Of a DNA stretch of 64,000 bases, positions 1 through 11,417 are shown piece after piece. The DNA is from Ischnura elegans. Its lineage: Eukaryota; Arthropoda; Insecta; Odonata; Coenagrionidae. The notes beneath the pieces were generated by a model. That model did not search any database. It was not told the DNA's origin and saw nothing but the letters and a program-made list of their open reading frames with translations. The position numbers and the translations under genes are program-made. Within the stretch, counting starts at the first letter, position 1. Each line of letters starts with the position of its first letter. Location of the stretch: assembly GCF_921293095.1 (NCBI RefSeq), contig NC_060258.1, positions 7,206,607-7,270,606 on the forward strand. The letters are read 5' to 3'.

Positions 1-412
1 ATACAGGAACACTCAACTTTAGCAAATAATTTTGACTAAAAGATTGTACATTCATGCCATGACAAAATGCAACATGTAGGGGTAAAATTTTAATTTTATT
101 TCCTTCCTCATGAGCCAGCACAAAAAATGTGGCGTGCTTAGGAAATGTGAGGGCGTGGCTTACCCAAGTATATACTATCTATCTCTTCATATTGTAATTC
201 AGTTCTACACTGCATGTGTTAGCAGTGAGTTGAATAGTTGACTGTTTTTTTTTGTATTTCCTGTTTTCTTGTCTATGATCCGTTTCAAATTTTCTTACTG
301 TTAAAATTCAAAAGCAGACATTAAGATCTATGGATTATGATAAGTTCAGGAGCCATAGGCGACCTCTTTTTTAAAAGTTAGAATTGCTTACTGTACCATG
401 TATTTACATTTT
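1..412. other. Left flank, no gene seen
   Basis: AT-rich DNA outside the nested transposons. I see no coding exon, RNA gene or clear repeat in it. It ends at a run of T that may be the target duplication of the element starting at 413. Confidence 0.5.
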
Positions 413-2310
413 GGCTGCTATTCTGGATGGAATAGCATTATGCTATTCTCCGTTATTGCAACCGATGTTGCTCTAATATAGCGTATTGCAACGCCTATGC
501 TATTTGGTATTCAGAACGGTTGCAATTCGTGTTTTTACTACACCGGAAGACGTAATTCTCAGAATAGCATAGGCCCGTAGCAATTCACTATTCTGAACGG
601 CGAATTGCAACCGGTAGGCTTGCTATAATATTACGCGGTCTTCGAGGCCGAGCTATTCGGTATTGCAACCCTGAAAACGTGCGCATTGCGATGTCGAATT
701 GTTTTTCTGAGGCTAAAGTAACATAATCAAGTATTGAAAAATGGAATAATAGCCAAAAATAAAATGATATCGGCTTTATTTTAATCAAATAATAGTAGCA
801 TAAGTGATGAATATTTAACTAATTAAGTGAATTGGTTAGAAATTAACATTCGAGCTTAATGTATGAAGCACAAGCTTGCTTCATCGACAGTACGAAAACA
901 ATAACAATTAATGCAAAGAATTACTACGATTAGCCCAAATTTTCCGTGTTTTATTCATATTTACAACTCATAATTTTATTTCATCACTTGACTTGCTACT
1001 AAAAATATCCTCAATGTATATAGGCTATGAGGTCGATTCTTGAAAAATTTTAAGCTTGTGTTAACACACTAACTCGCCAAATATCATAATAGTTGTAGCT
1101 TTCAATGAAAACCATATATTACCATATACTTTGATCAGCCGTTCATTTCCTCAATTGGACAGTATATACAAATACATGCAACGAGTCGAAATTATTTTCC
1201 CCACTATTCGCTACCTACTACAATTAAAACTTAAAATTTACTAAATTATAACAGCTCTAGGTGCAGTCGACTTGAATTACTTGCTTGAAAACAAAGGATT
1301 TCTCCGAACACCAATAAAGTTTCCGAACAAATATGATTCGCCACAAACGTTTAATGGAATATCCATGTACATCATTAATGCAATATATATCATGTGGAAT
1401 TCAATACAAATTGTTTCCTCTATAGGCAAGTAAGTTATTCACACAATTAAGTTTCAGTATATCGGCACAGTTCAGGGTCTATCAAAAATTTCAGTGAGCA
1501 TATTAAAATCAGCTGATACGAAAACAATAATAAGTGACACAACAGCACTTTCCACACGATTCACTTTTTCACAGTTGTTCCATCCATCCTCAAATTCACC
1601 ATCACATCCCTCTGCTTTTTCCAAATCTGCAGCTGAAATATTGATACTATTCCATCATATTACATGAAAGCACAGCGGTGACGTTGCCACCTACTTCATT
1701 TCCTAAACAGAGAATGAATTGAAATTAGGGAGTCATATAATATAAAGCTAGTATTAGAAACGAAAGCTTCTAGTTCATACAGTAAAGCTATATCGTCACG
1801 ATCAAAGCAATAAAAGTTGGTACATATTTATTTTGACATGCAACGAACAGACAGACTTCGAAGCCTAAGACAATTACGAAGAAAATCAAACATATTTAGG
1901 TTTCAATGATTATTTCGCATAACATATATCTCACGATAAAGGACCGATCGGATATAGGTAAATGATTCAATATTTATGCCCGATAAATCATCATTATAAC
2001 AGTAAAATTATGACCTAACCCACCTGTCTGAAGCCATTGTGATATTATCAAAACAACAACAATCAGCTGATTTCCTAAACGAGATTTTCAAAGCGTATTA
2101 TATAAATCCACGGTTTAATATAATTTTTAAATGCAAATGAAGCAATTATTTGTAATTGCAAGTCAATATTCCATAAAATAGAGAAAAATATATAAAATAT
2201 CTTCTCCCTCATTGGTTGCGCAAACTGTTCAGAAAGTTTTTCATACGGGAAGGGGCGGAGCTTCCAAATAGCTCGCGCAAGAAATAGCATGCTGCTACCC
2301 AGCTAAAATT

Positions 2311-2455
2311 TTCTACCGGGTTCAGTAGGCTATTTCTACTGTATCCAACTGTAACCTACTGAACTTAACCGGATTCCTACTGAAACCAACTGTACTCTAC
2401 TGAACATTATTCCATCCTTACGAGTCTCTACCGAACACAGTTCAGTAGCCATCTG
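2311..2455. repeat. Left subterminal repeats of the Tnp2/BEN element
   Basis: Repeated variants of CTACTGAAC, ACCGGGTTCAGTAGGC, AACTGTAACCTACTG and CTACCGAACACAG lie just inside the left end, spaced 15-45 bp apart. They match, in inverted sense, the 39-bp units near the right end (11126-11250). Clustered subterminal motifs are a known feature of En/Spm-CACTA elements, where the TnpA accessory protein binds them. Confidence 0.65.
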
Positions 2456-2996
2456 AAGTTCAAATTCTTTCTGTATCAGACATTGCAATGGTCTTCTTAT
2501 CTTCGTTGATGTACGGAAATTATTACCAAGCAATCTTGAAAATAATTACCAGCAGCAATCTCGTGTATTTTCATCTATGGAAGTAGCATAAGTCATTGGA
2601 AAGTTAAGATATAGAATTCTCAAAATCAGAGGTTTTGAGGGTATCGTTCACTGGGGATCTTCCATTTCCACTCTTGCCATCATTATTGGGCAATAGGAAT
2701 GAAAATGCTAATTAAAGGAGTAGATTAGTTAACCAGAATGTGTTAAACAGAAGTGAAATTATTGTACTCGCATTCCAATCCAAGCCTTCCAGTAGGACTG
2801 CATATCAAAAGTCAGGAAAAAGTTAAATGAAACATTACATTTTTCTATCCAGTTATAGCACAACATTTCAGTTGAGAGATTCCTCTTCCAGAGAATTTTT
2901 AAATAACCAGATATGGAACAGGGAACTGAAAAAATGGTGATGTGTATTCATTAATGGTAAAATGAAAAATGCGAGTGAAATGAACGTGTTGTATTT

Positions 2997-5897
2997 TTAT
3001 TCATTTTCAATGTTGTTCGGTAATTTACCAATAAATATAGAAGAATTTATTTCTATTGATACACATTTTCCATCAATCTCCTCCATTGGTATCCCTACGA
3101 GGCAACACTCAGCAAAACATTGTAGCATGTATTGTGGAAAACCCTCTGCCTTTCTTGTATTGACGTACACGTTCATGAGAGCCACGCAGGTTTCCCCATC
3201 GTACAAAATATTTCTAATCTTGGCTATTCTGCCATCCTTCAAAATGACTACACAATCATTTCGCCGCTTAGAACGTGCAGCCTCCTCACTCTCAAAAACA
3301 CGCCCTCCCATCACAGCCTTTCGGTATTGCTTCATTTTGCCTGTATTCATCAGGCCACCCAAGGCATTTCTCTCTTCCGGGTCCTCCCCAGTGAAGTCTC
3401 TCTCACAACCTAATAACTGAAACCCTCTCCCTGGTAAGGACTTTTTCATTAAAGGGTAACCCAAAAGTTTCTTGTGAAAACCTGAGACCCCTTCACTAAC
3501 ATTCTCTGCTCCTTTCCACACCCTTACACCTTGCTGAAGCAGGAAACGTTTGGTTATTTGAGAAGCCACTCCTTTTGGGCTCTTAATAAACTTAACAAGT
3601 TTTCCATTTGCATTTTCAAACCCAAACCCTGAATGAGCCCATAATGGACCCCAATCTCGGACACTTGGAGCCAAATGTAGCAGCTGATGCACATTGTAAG
3701 TCATTTTTGCTTCACCATACAGAATCTGCACCTGGAAAACAAATTCTGTGAGCAGCATATGGGCTTTATTTAGTTCCTCAGGCATTATTAAGTCACTTAG
3801 AAGGATATACACTCCTTCAGCCAACAAAGCCCAATGCTTCACGTACTTCTTTGGCAGAATGTCTTGCAGGCATGGTAAGCTATAAAATAAAAGCCAATGC
3901 TTCCATTCATTTGCTTTCCAAAACATTCTCTCTTTTAGAGACCTGGGGATTCTAGGTATACCTCTTGGAGGCTTAATAAGGGACAACCTGTCATTAATTA
4001 CCTCCAGAGTAGCTGGACTTCCAATGTAGTACGACTTGCCTACATCTTCACACCACAGAAGCGAGAACTGGCGCACAACACCAAGGCACAACATGTGCAT
4101 GTAGTCAGGGACAAAGCCTCGGACAATTCTAAAAAGTGGCAGGTTTAACAGAGGCGACGGTTGTTTCACACCTTTCACTTTGCACTTCATCTCCACCGCC
4201 TGCTCCATGTGTCTCTCCATTTGCCTATCTGTTCTCTCTTTTATCTTCTCCTCGACTATAGGGTATTTCACTTGCCCATCCACCAAATATCCTTTGTGAA
4301 GGCACCAACTGCACCCATAGTAGCCATTGAACTGGGTTGTTCCCTGAATCATGGGTCTGGCGACAGAATCCACACAGCAACAAGTACATATGAATCTACT
4401 GCATACAGATTTCGAATTTCTTGTCCAAGCTACCCCCTCATTAAATAACTTCTTCCCTATATTTACAAACTGTTCTAGGAAAAGGTCCATTTTAGGATGA
4501 CTAGTTCCAACCCAAATACCACACAAAATTATGTTTTTATTTCTTTCTACTGGTGGAATTTCATTGACCTGGATGTAAATAGGCCAGATCGAGCATTTGG
4601 AGCTTTTAAAAATGGGACAACCATCAGTATTCATGATGTAAGAGTAATTATTTCTATTGTTCAAAAATTGTCCAGGTTCAGATAATTTCTGGTATAGAAA
4701 ACCATCAAATATGTCTTCGATAGCATCTGGATTTTCTTTATGGAATCTGTCCACCCTACAGTCAGAATTCTCTTGAGTCTCAAGGAGTATTCTCAGCTGC
4801 TGCTCCACAGGAAGGGTTACAAAGAAGTCTGTTTGATCTTTAGGGTGCCTCCTCTCACAATGGGGACATTGTACATAACCATCCTCGAATTTAATGGTTT
4901 CTCCCATTGAAGTAAAGCAAAATTTACAAAAATAGTGTTGAATCATACCATCCATGCAAGAAGAACAGGCTTTCTCAAACAAAAACTTAGTACCTGGAAC
5001 TACTGCCTTCCCAAAAATTGTGTTTACCAAGAGTAATAAATCAACAAGGGCAACATATGGTAGTGAATATCGCACAGCAAATGTGATTGCCATCAAAAGC
5101 ATCTCTCCAGGGGAAACAACAGAACAATACTTTTCACTTGACTTCCAGAAGCTGTTTTCATTGAAGAAGTCACCAGATTTGGATCCCACATTGCTAGCAT
5201 CACAGTCCTCATTTTCGGATATGGAATCTGAACATTCACTGAAGAAATCATCTTCCTCAGCACTATTATCGATGCATGTATCACTCACACTCTGGTCATC
5301 AGCAGAGTCATACACTGTCTCCTAGAAGGGCATAACATCAATGAGATTGGCAACAAAAAAAAACATTATTACAATAAAACTATTGCGAGCACTGACATCA
5401 CATAAAATGGCTTCATTTTATCTTGTAGATACCTGCGAAGAAGTAGTACTTACAAGTAATGGACCAGCAAACTCCAAATCGGAAAAGTTAACACCCTCGT
5501 CTGTATGGGTACCACTGGCTTTAGAATTGCTGTTTAACTCTGCGTCGTCTTGACCGACCTCCTGCGGCAAATAATTCGAAAGTAAACGAAGAGAAATATG
5601 TAACTATTCTCTATCGGATCTGTTAATCTTATCCGTAACTGTACCATTAACTTATCTTATACTTACGTTCATGTCGTCACGATCGCAAATAGATAAAGTT
5701 TCCTCCTCAACAACTGTTGATACTTTATTATATCTCCTCGGCAATTCCGCTGATACTCCAGCTCTACTCCCACCAAAATCATCGCTGCCTTTGGTTTTTC
5801 GCCACAGTGTATTGCGAGGAATAGTGGCATTGTCGAGGTCCTGTAAATTGGGCTCTAGGTATGACTTATAACGTTTCCTCTCACGGTCCTCGGACAT
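2997..5897 (-). CDS. Tnp2-like (CMC/CACTA-type) transposase, three exons, 887 codons
   Basis: Exons on the minus strand are 5897-5667 (ATG at 5897), 5561-5454 and 5321-2997. Both introns have GT-AG ends (donors GTAAGT; acceptors GCAG and CTAG) and both are phase 0. The N-terminus is basic and low in structure. Residues about 232-268 form three Cys pairs (CSSC, CKFC, CPHC), a likely zinc-binding module. The large domain has the marks of animal Tnp2/Transposase_21-type proteins: TDGCPIFKSS (Asp near 346), FNGYYGCSWCLHKG, PDYMHMLCLGVVRQ (Asp near 519), NVHQLLHL and GFGFENANGKLVKF (Glu near 682). The Asp and Glu residues are candidate catalytic acids by analogy, not proof. It should cut and join the element ends. 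AATAAA (2996-3001, reverse strand) overlaps the stop codon and may be the polyadenylation signal. I see no stop in any exon. Confidence 0.82.
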
Positions 5898-6219
5898 TTT
5901 CACGTATATGGAAAACGTGTCTTGAAAGTATCTACTAAACCCTCGCGATTACAGATTTTAAGGGTATTTGCCCTGTCAACCTCGCCGACGGTAGAGATGT
6001 GGCCACCACAAACTGAACACTGAAGAGAGAAGCAAAGCTGAAACATTTATGAATGCGAGATGCTCATTGCATGCATGGGCGCCATTGTTGCTACGAATTC
6101 CCACATTCTTTTTTTAAACAGTTGACAACCCGCTGGACGCTAACGGTCGACCACGTTGGTGAGATCGCCGAGATCGGTGTTGTTCTTTTGATAATTGCTG
6201 TTGTCTGGCCATTGGAAAA
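5898..6219. promoter_or_regulatory. Divergent promoter region between transposase and BEN genes
   Basis: These 322 bases separate the two start codons, so both genes must be driven from here unless they have unseen upstream exons. No clear TATA box stands out. The segment is richer in GC than the flanking introns. Confidence 0.5.
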
Positions 6220-8821
6220 ATGTTCGCATACGTGAAGTATGTTAAGGACGATGTACGAGCAATTGTTCATGTCTCAAAAATTCTTAATTTCCGTCCGATT
6301 TCCGCGCAAGACTTCAGCAAGCACAAAGTTTATATGACTTTCTGGAGTGCGAATGAGGAAGAGAGGGTGACGAAGGGACAAACCGGCGAAGTGAAGGAGA
6401 GTTATTATAAATCGCAAATCCTTCTAATGGCAGGTAAGTGTAATGTGTTGCGTTGTGCTCTCTTTGTGAAGTTACGAGTTCTCCCTGTAATGTGCCATAA
6501 ACAGCATCCTTGGTTCATTCTCAGCGCAACAAATCAACTGTACGCGCCAAGAAATAAATTCCTATGTATTACAATGTTTCAATACTAATAGTCTATTCCA
6601 TGAAGTTGAGCGTTAAATATTTTTTATATTATAGATACAATGGAGGAGCTTAAGAATACAATCGCTTGTAATAGGGTTCCGGTGGCGAAAATAAGGAATT
6701 TTAGTGATCACGAGAGTGATTCCGAAGATGAGCCACTGGCTAAAAAGAAGAGAGGGAACCGCATGGCGCAGGTGAGAATTGTAGCATGCACGTTAATGTC
6801 CCCATTATTTTCTATGTTAAACTATGTACCCTGAGTTATTAACGGTATAGCATTGGAGAAAGATGTCGCCATTGATTCAGCGAGCTGAAGTGGGGCAATT
6901 CAAAACCATTAGCTCACTTTTTTTTTACCATGGCAACTAATCTTACAATCTTTGCTGGTTATTTTGTAGCAGTTTTAAGTTATTTGTATTTCACTGGCCT
7001 TTGTTTGATTGTGAGAATACACCTCCATGACGTTTTCGCCAAGGTCAAAATGTGATGTATCATGTTCGTATATCATTAGGCTGAAAAGAAGATGAAAACA
7101 GCAGCAGCAGGGGAAGAGAAATGCAAGGCCATCCTTGCCGAAAGGAAGAGAGAGCTGCTGCAATCACCATTGATGCTCTCCAGAAAGAGTTTTACAGACT
7201 GCAGCTCAGACTCTGACAGTGAAGATGAAGTAGTCCCGAAAAAGCTTCTGCTTGATAGTGAAGCTAAATACCACAGATTGAAAAAAAACTTCCTGGAACT
7301 GAAGAAGAGAGAAGAGGAAAACAAGAAAGATGCGGAGGAGTTGAAATTGTTTAAGGGGAAGGTAGAGGTATTGGAGGAGGAGAACAAAATCCTCAAGAGG
7401 CTTAATTTTCAACTCCAAGAAGAAGTTATTCAACATTTTAAATCAGGTACACCCTCCACAGTGTCTAAATGGTGGGAAATCACGGAAGATTAGAGAAGTA
7501 TATGTCACTATTACAAGAACCTAGTTCACTATTTGATTAAGCGCATCCTCTTGCAGGTACTACAATGGAAGTCCTGGACAAGGAAAAAACCAGCCAAGAG
7601 ATGCCAGATATAACCACAGAAGAGGATTTGATTGCAGAGGATGGTTATGTAAGTGGCTTCACCAAATAGTAAACACTAGTCCTAGAATTCCTGGCCAAAG
7701 CCTGATTTTTTTTCTGTATGAAATTGTAACCCTGAAATATTTTTGTGTTTATGAGCTCATCACCTACTCTCTCCTGTTGAACCTGAAGGAAATCTAAAGC
7801 AAATAACTTATGCTTATTTTTTCACCTTAAGGTCCTCTTGGGCAAGAATGTCCGAATACAGCAAGAGAAATGGGATGTTATTTCCAAAAACACCAAAGAT
7901 TCTCTATTTATTAAAGATCTGGCTGTGGTTGTTTGGGGGACCGAGCATTTGAAGGGTCGAAGCCTCGATGGAATCCCCTGTAACAGACTCAAAAGTCAGG
8001 GTGCAGTGAGCAAACCACCTCTGACTCCAGAGAAGCTAAGTGCTATAAAAGGTAAGATTGCTGAAGATGATCATTTAGTGCAGATTTTTTGAGTAACTGT
8101 GTCCAGCTTGAGAATTTTTCAATATTTTATGAGCTAATTAAGTCAAGTATGATTAGAACTTGTGTAATCTCCTTTAGTACTGATGTCTAAGCCTAATGCT
8201 CCTAAGCTATTGGAATGGAAAACTTTGTTAAGTTTGCCTAGGTTACTTAAATCTGACCAGTTTCTTTGCTGAGTGACATCATCAGGTACGAATACGGGAA
8301 ATATACTATGTACACACTAAGTCACTGCAGGTGGAAGGCAGGAGGGGCAGGAGAATATCCTGGATAGAGGAAAGCCAGGACAATTGGTACGGTGTGTATA
8401 TGGTCCAGCCATGTTGCTAGGTGGGATGGGAGGATGGATGGTGATGGCAGGTTAAGTGAAAGGAATGGGACAGGAGGAGACTTCATGTATGTCACCTATG
8501 TGAAATAGACATTTACCGTATTTGTACCTGACGATATTGCACAGTGACTTAAGTGGTTGCATTAAAATTATTAAGTCATTCTCTAAACCATTAATTTTAT
8601 CATGAGCTCCACCTATGTTTCAGTATTCATTGTGAATCAAAATGTTCATGAGCAATCCCATTTTTACAGGAAAATTCAAAGATTGGCTTGGTGAGAGAGG
8701 AGTGGAGGAAGAGGAAATTAATAATAGAGCCAAGAAAATAAAATCCTACATATCAGATAAGATTATGTATTTAAACAGGAAGGAGAAGAAGAATTTGACC
8801 AATAACACAGGTCTGCAGTAA
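6220..8821 (+). CDS. BEND5-like protein with coiled coil and C-terminal BEN domain, six exons, 393 codons
   Basis: Exons are 6220-6433, 6635-6771, 7080-7446, 7557-7648, 7832-8051 and 8670-8821, all with GT-AG introns. Phases are 1, 0, 1, 0 and 1, and the joined frame stays open to TAA. The N-terminus (MFAYVKYVKDDVRAIVHVSK, then FSKHKVY) resembles the start of vertebrate BEND5. Two acidic Ser-Asp-Glu patches follow (exons 2 and 3). A Lys/Glu-rich coiled coil (about residues 165-235) ends exon 3. Exons 5-6 encode the BEN domain (about 272-385): LAVVVWGTEHLKGRSLDG, then AVSKPPLTPEKL and a helix ending SYISDKIMYLNRKEKK. BEN domains bind DNA and often act in repression or insulation. Here the gene lies inside a transposon, head to head with its transposase, so a role in transposition or in silencing its own copies is plausible but unproven. 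Host-gene capture is the likely origin. Confidence 0.85.
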
Positions 8822-9063
8822 AATGTTTTTGAAAATTGTTTGAAATTTGATGACTGATTTTTATGTACTTTCCAGCGCTGATTTCAAAAATGCAAACCAT
8901 TTTGCCCTATCATGTCAGGTTTTCTCACAAAGTACGGAGTATGTTTGCCTATGGTAACAAAATGTAAGAAATTTTTCACATTTTTTCCACCGATATAAAG
9001 TTTTAGTTTATATATAATTCATGTTCTAAACTACATTTCGAGTACACTTCCTTTCCTCTTTAA

Positions 9064-9960
9064 TTAAGGTCGTATGTCCTTATAATAACGCTTTCGCTTT
9101 CTGTAGAAGCTTCTTTTACTGCTTGTCCAGCTATGGACTCGTTCAGGATCATCTCTTTTTATCATCCAGCAGTAGTTCGCTGTCATGTTGACGTTCCATC
9201 TTTCTTGATATCTTCTTTCCATTTCTTTGATGTCTTGATGGAATCTTTCACCCTGCTCTTCACTTACATCACCAAGGTTTGCAGGGAAGTAGTCAAGATG
9301 TGAATTGAGAAAACGAACTTTAATGCTCATGTTACAGCCAAGCTTCTTAAAGTTATTGAGCATGTCTGCGATGGTAGTCTTGTAGTTTGGATCTCTTTTG
9401 TTTCCCAGGACACCAGTAACAAATATTTTAAAAGATTTTGATGCTGCCTTTTTTTTCCATTTTGGCCACAAAGTTGGGATCGGTCATTAGTGTTCTAATG
9501 TCTGGTCCGACAAAGATGCCTTCCCTTTCCTCGGATAAACCAAGAAACTGTACACAAAGGTATCTGAAGCACTTCCCTTCTTTTGGCATTGCCTTAACAA
9601 ATTGTTTCATCAGCCCCAACTTAATGTGAAGTGGTGGAAGTAACACCTTTTCGGGAGCCTCAAGGCTTTCCTCTCAACATTTTTAACCCCTACCTGTAAC
9701 CTTTATGTATTGTTGCTTTCTGTCTCTACCGTCATTCATTGAGAAAGTCTCCCATTCACAGAGAAGGCATGGGAACTTTGTGTAGCCACTTTGTTGACCA
9801 AGCAGCATTGAAATCACTTTTAAATCACCAGTGTCCATTTGTGGTCTGAATAGCAGAGTTTGCTTAAAACCACTTCAAAGTTTTCTCAACATTCTTTTAA
9901 GTGAGCCGAGTGTCCAACTGGTGTAGAAGCATACCTATTGCCATTGAGTAGAAGTACTGC
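9064..9960 (-). pseudogene. Decayed transposon-associated gene of unknown function
   Basis: Minus-strand reading gives conserved-looking stretches: LLPPLHIKLGLMKQFVKAM, GIFVGPDIRTLM, LGCNMSIKVRFLNSHLDYFP, SEEQGERFHQDIKEMERRYQ and NVNMTANYCWMIKRDDPE. I recognise this as a protein family that recurs in arthropod genomes as uncharacterised, repeat-associated proteins; I know no function. Weaker upstream similarity (DTGDLKVISMLLGQQ-like, then a YTKFPC-like stretch) reaches about 9960 but in shifting frames, with several stops. The main frame also changes near 9440 at a run of A. It lies inside the Tnp2/BEN element, so it is either a third cargo gene or an older insertion. It cannot make a full protein as it stands. 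Confidence 0.6.
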
Positions 9961-11125
9961 TTCAAGGCTTCTTTTTGAAGAATCAATAAAAAGTATAATC
10001 TTATTAATCACTCTTTATTTTACGTGCATCTAATATAAAAACGGCTGAAGAACAGTTGCTGGAGATCCTAAAAACCGAAATTCAAACTCACTGGAGTGCT
10101 GATATATGTCTAAAAATATCGGAATAAACCTAAAACTATATCAGCAATTTGTGAAATAACTGTGCGTGATGGAACTTTTTCACTATTTTTCCCAAAATCA
10201 GCGTTGAAAACATTATAAAAATCACTAAATAAATTTGACACAATGTTTATGTCGCAGACTTGTGTAATTAGTCCAAAATTCGTAAGAATACCCAAGTAGC
10301 ATTTATATTATGTAGACTTGAATACATGTATGTTATTTCTTAAATTCATTTAAGAAATAACATACATGTATCTTACTTTTGTTCATAACATCATGTCCTT
10401 TTATTCTACTGCATATTGTCTCTTGCTATCATCAGTTTGTATTTATTTTTATGCTTTTTTATAATTTTAATCCATTGTATGTATTTATATGTATGTATAC
10501 AAATACACACTCATACATAATCTGATATTGCATGCTGCTTGGGTGTGGATAAAATATTAGTAATTATGGAAAAAATGCTTATATTTCATTCTTGAAAATA
10601 AATCTGTTTGAATTTATATGTCTAATTCCTTGTGTTCCTATCTATGATATGATGTTCAATATGTATACTTAAAATTGAGTTTCTAATTCTTCCACATGTA
10701 TTTGTTACTGTTATATTATACTTATACGTAGATAGTTTTGGGGGTCTTAATTTTGTCATTGCTATGAAAATTATTTAGTTGTCCTATCATATACTTATTT
10801 GAATCAGGTATTCAGCTCATTTCTTTACACTAGCTGTTCAGGTGTATCTAGTTTTAATTCATATTATGATATTTGAATCAAAAAGTGGCTCTATTGAACA
10901 ATACTAATTGTGTGTTTCCCTTGGCTACCAGTTCATTAACCAAGTTGGTATTCAGTATAGTAGGTATTGTGTGGAAAAGTGAAACTGGGGAAGAATAACA
11001 GGTGGGTTATTAAATGGCAACCGATACTGTGCGAGTAAAGTTGGCTACTTAACCTGTGTAATAACTGTGGGTGTTTGATTTAGCTACCAAAGCAAATTGT
11101 TAACAGCAGGTGGTCCATCAGCCAC
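9961..11125. other. AT-rich right half of the Tnp2/BEN element, no gene seen
   Basis: Low-complexity AT-rich DNA. Apart from a perfect hairpin at 10322-10371, I see no exon. Near 10921-11110 short copies of TTGGCTAC and ACTGTG begin to appear, degenerate outliers of the right subterminal repeats. Confidence 0.5.
10322..10371. repeat. Perfect 23-bp inverted repeat with 4-base loop
   Basis: Arms at 10322-10344 and 10349-10371 are exactly complementary around the loop TTCA. The stem is AT-rich (ATACATGTATG at the base). It could be a small foldback insertion or a transcript hairpin near the 3' side of the element's genes. Confidence 0.85.
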
Positions 11126-11250
11126 CGAACCTGATTACAGTAGATGTTCGGTTGAGCTATCGAACCCGGTTGATTACAGTAGATTTTCGGTTGATCTACC
11201 GAACCCGGTTGATTACAGTAGATTTTCGGTTTAGCTACTGAACCCGGTTG
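11126..11250. repeat. Right subterminal 39-bp tandem repeats
   Basis: Three tandem units of about 39 bp (the first is 35 bp) plus a partial fourth. Each holds CGAACCCGGTTGATTACAGT and AGATTTTCGGTTGATCTAC or close variants. The motif is inverted relative to the left-end repeats at 2311-2455. A further single copy (GGCTACCGAAACCGGTTG) adjoins the terminus. Confidence 0.8.
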
Positions 11251-11417
11251 GATGTTCCAAAAAGCAGGTTGGCTACCGAAACCGGTTGAAAAAATTTTTA
11301 CCTGGGTATTCCGAACAAAATTATTACTACGCTTCATTCTGAATACGGGGTCGTTGCAATAATGACCCGCAGAATAGCATATGCTATTTTTTGCAACGCT
11401 TATCCAGAATAGCAGCC

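Larger units (their letters stand above)
2296..11308. mobile_element. 9-kb CMC/Tnp2-like DNA transposon carrying a transposase gene and a BEN-domain gene
   Basis: The left end begins TACCCAGCTAAAATTTTC at 2296. The right end, read in reverse complement from 11308, begins TACCCAGGTAAAAATTTTTT. The two then run on as imperfect inverted repeats through CCGGGTTCAGTAGGC and CCGGTTTCGGTAGCC. If the repeat proper starts CCCAG, a TA dinucleotide flanks both ends (2296-2297 and 11307-11308); animal CACTA-type elements are known to make 2-3 bp duplications. Contents in order: left subterminal repeats, about 550 bp without a gene, the Tnp2-like gene (minus), a short divergent promoter, the BEN gene (plus), a decayed third gene (minus), about 950 bp of AT-rich DNA, and right subterminal repeats. 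Both main genes are open through all inferred exons, so the copy may be young. The CMC/Tnp2 assignment rests on the protein, not on a search. Confidence 0.8.
413..11417. mobile_element. Outer DNA transposon with 16-bp perfect inverted ends, split by a second transposon
   Basis: The ends are the perfect inverted repeat GGCTGCTATTCTGGAT at 413-428 and its complement at 11402-11417. Similarity continues inward on both sides with copies of AATAGCAT, TGCTATTC and TTGCAAC, so the full inverted repeat is probably 60 bp or more and imperfect. A TTT lies just outside each end (410-412, 11418-11420) and could be a 3-bp target duplication. Without the inner insertion (2296-11308) this element is about 2.0 kb: 413-2295 plus 11309-11417. 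That body has no convincing coding exon, so it is probably non-autonomous. The region 540-680 is rich in short inverted copies of the terminal motifs. The superfamily is not resolved; a 3-bp duplication and GG start would fit PIF/Harbinger or CMC-type elements. Confidence 0.7.

Noticed and set aside
2962-5325. Plus-strand frames opposite the transposase gene
   Set aside because: They are antisense shadows of the long minus-strand exon.
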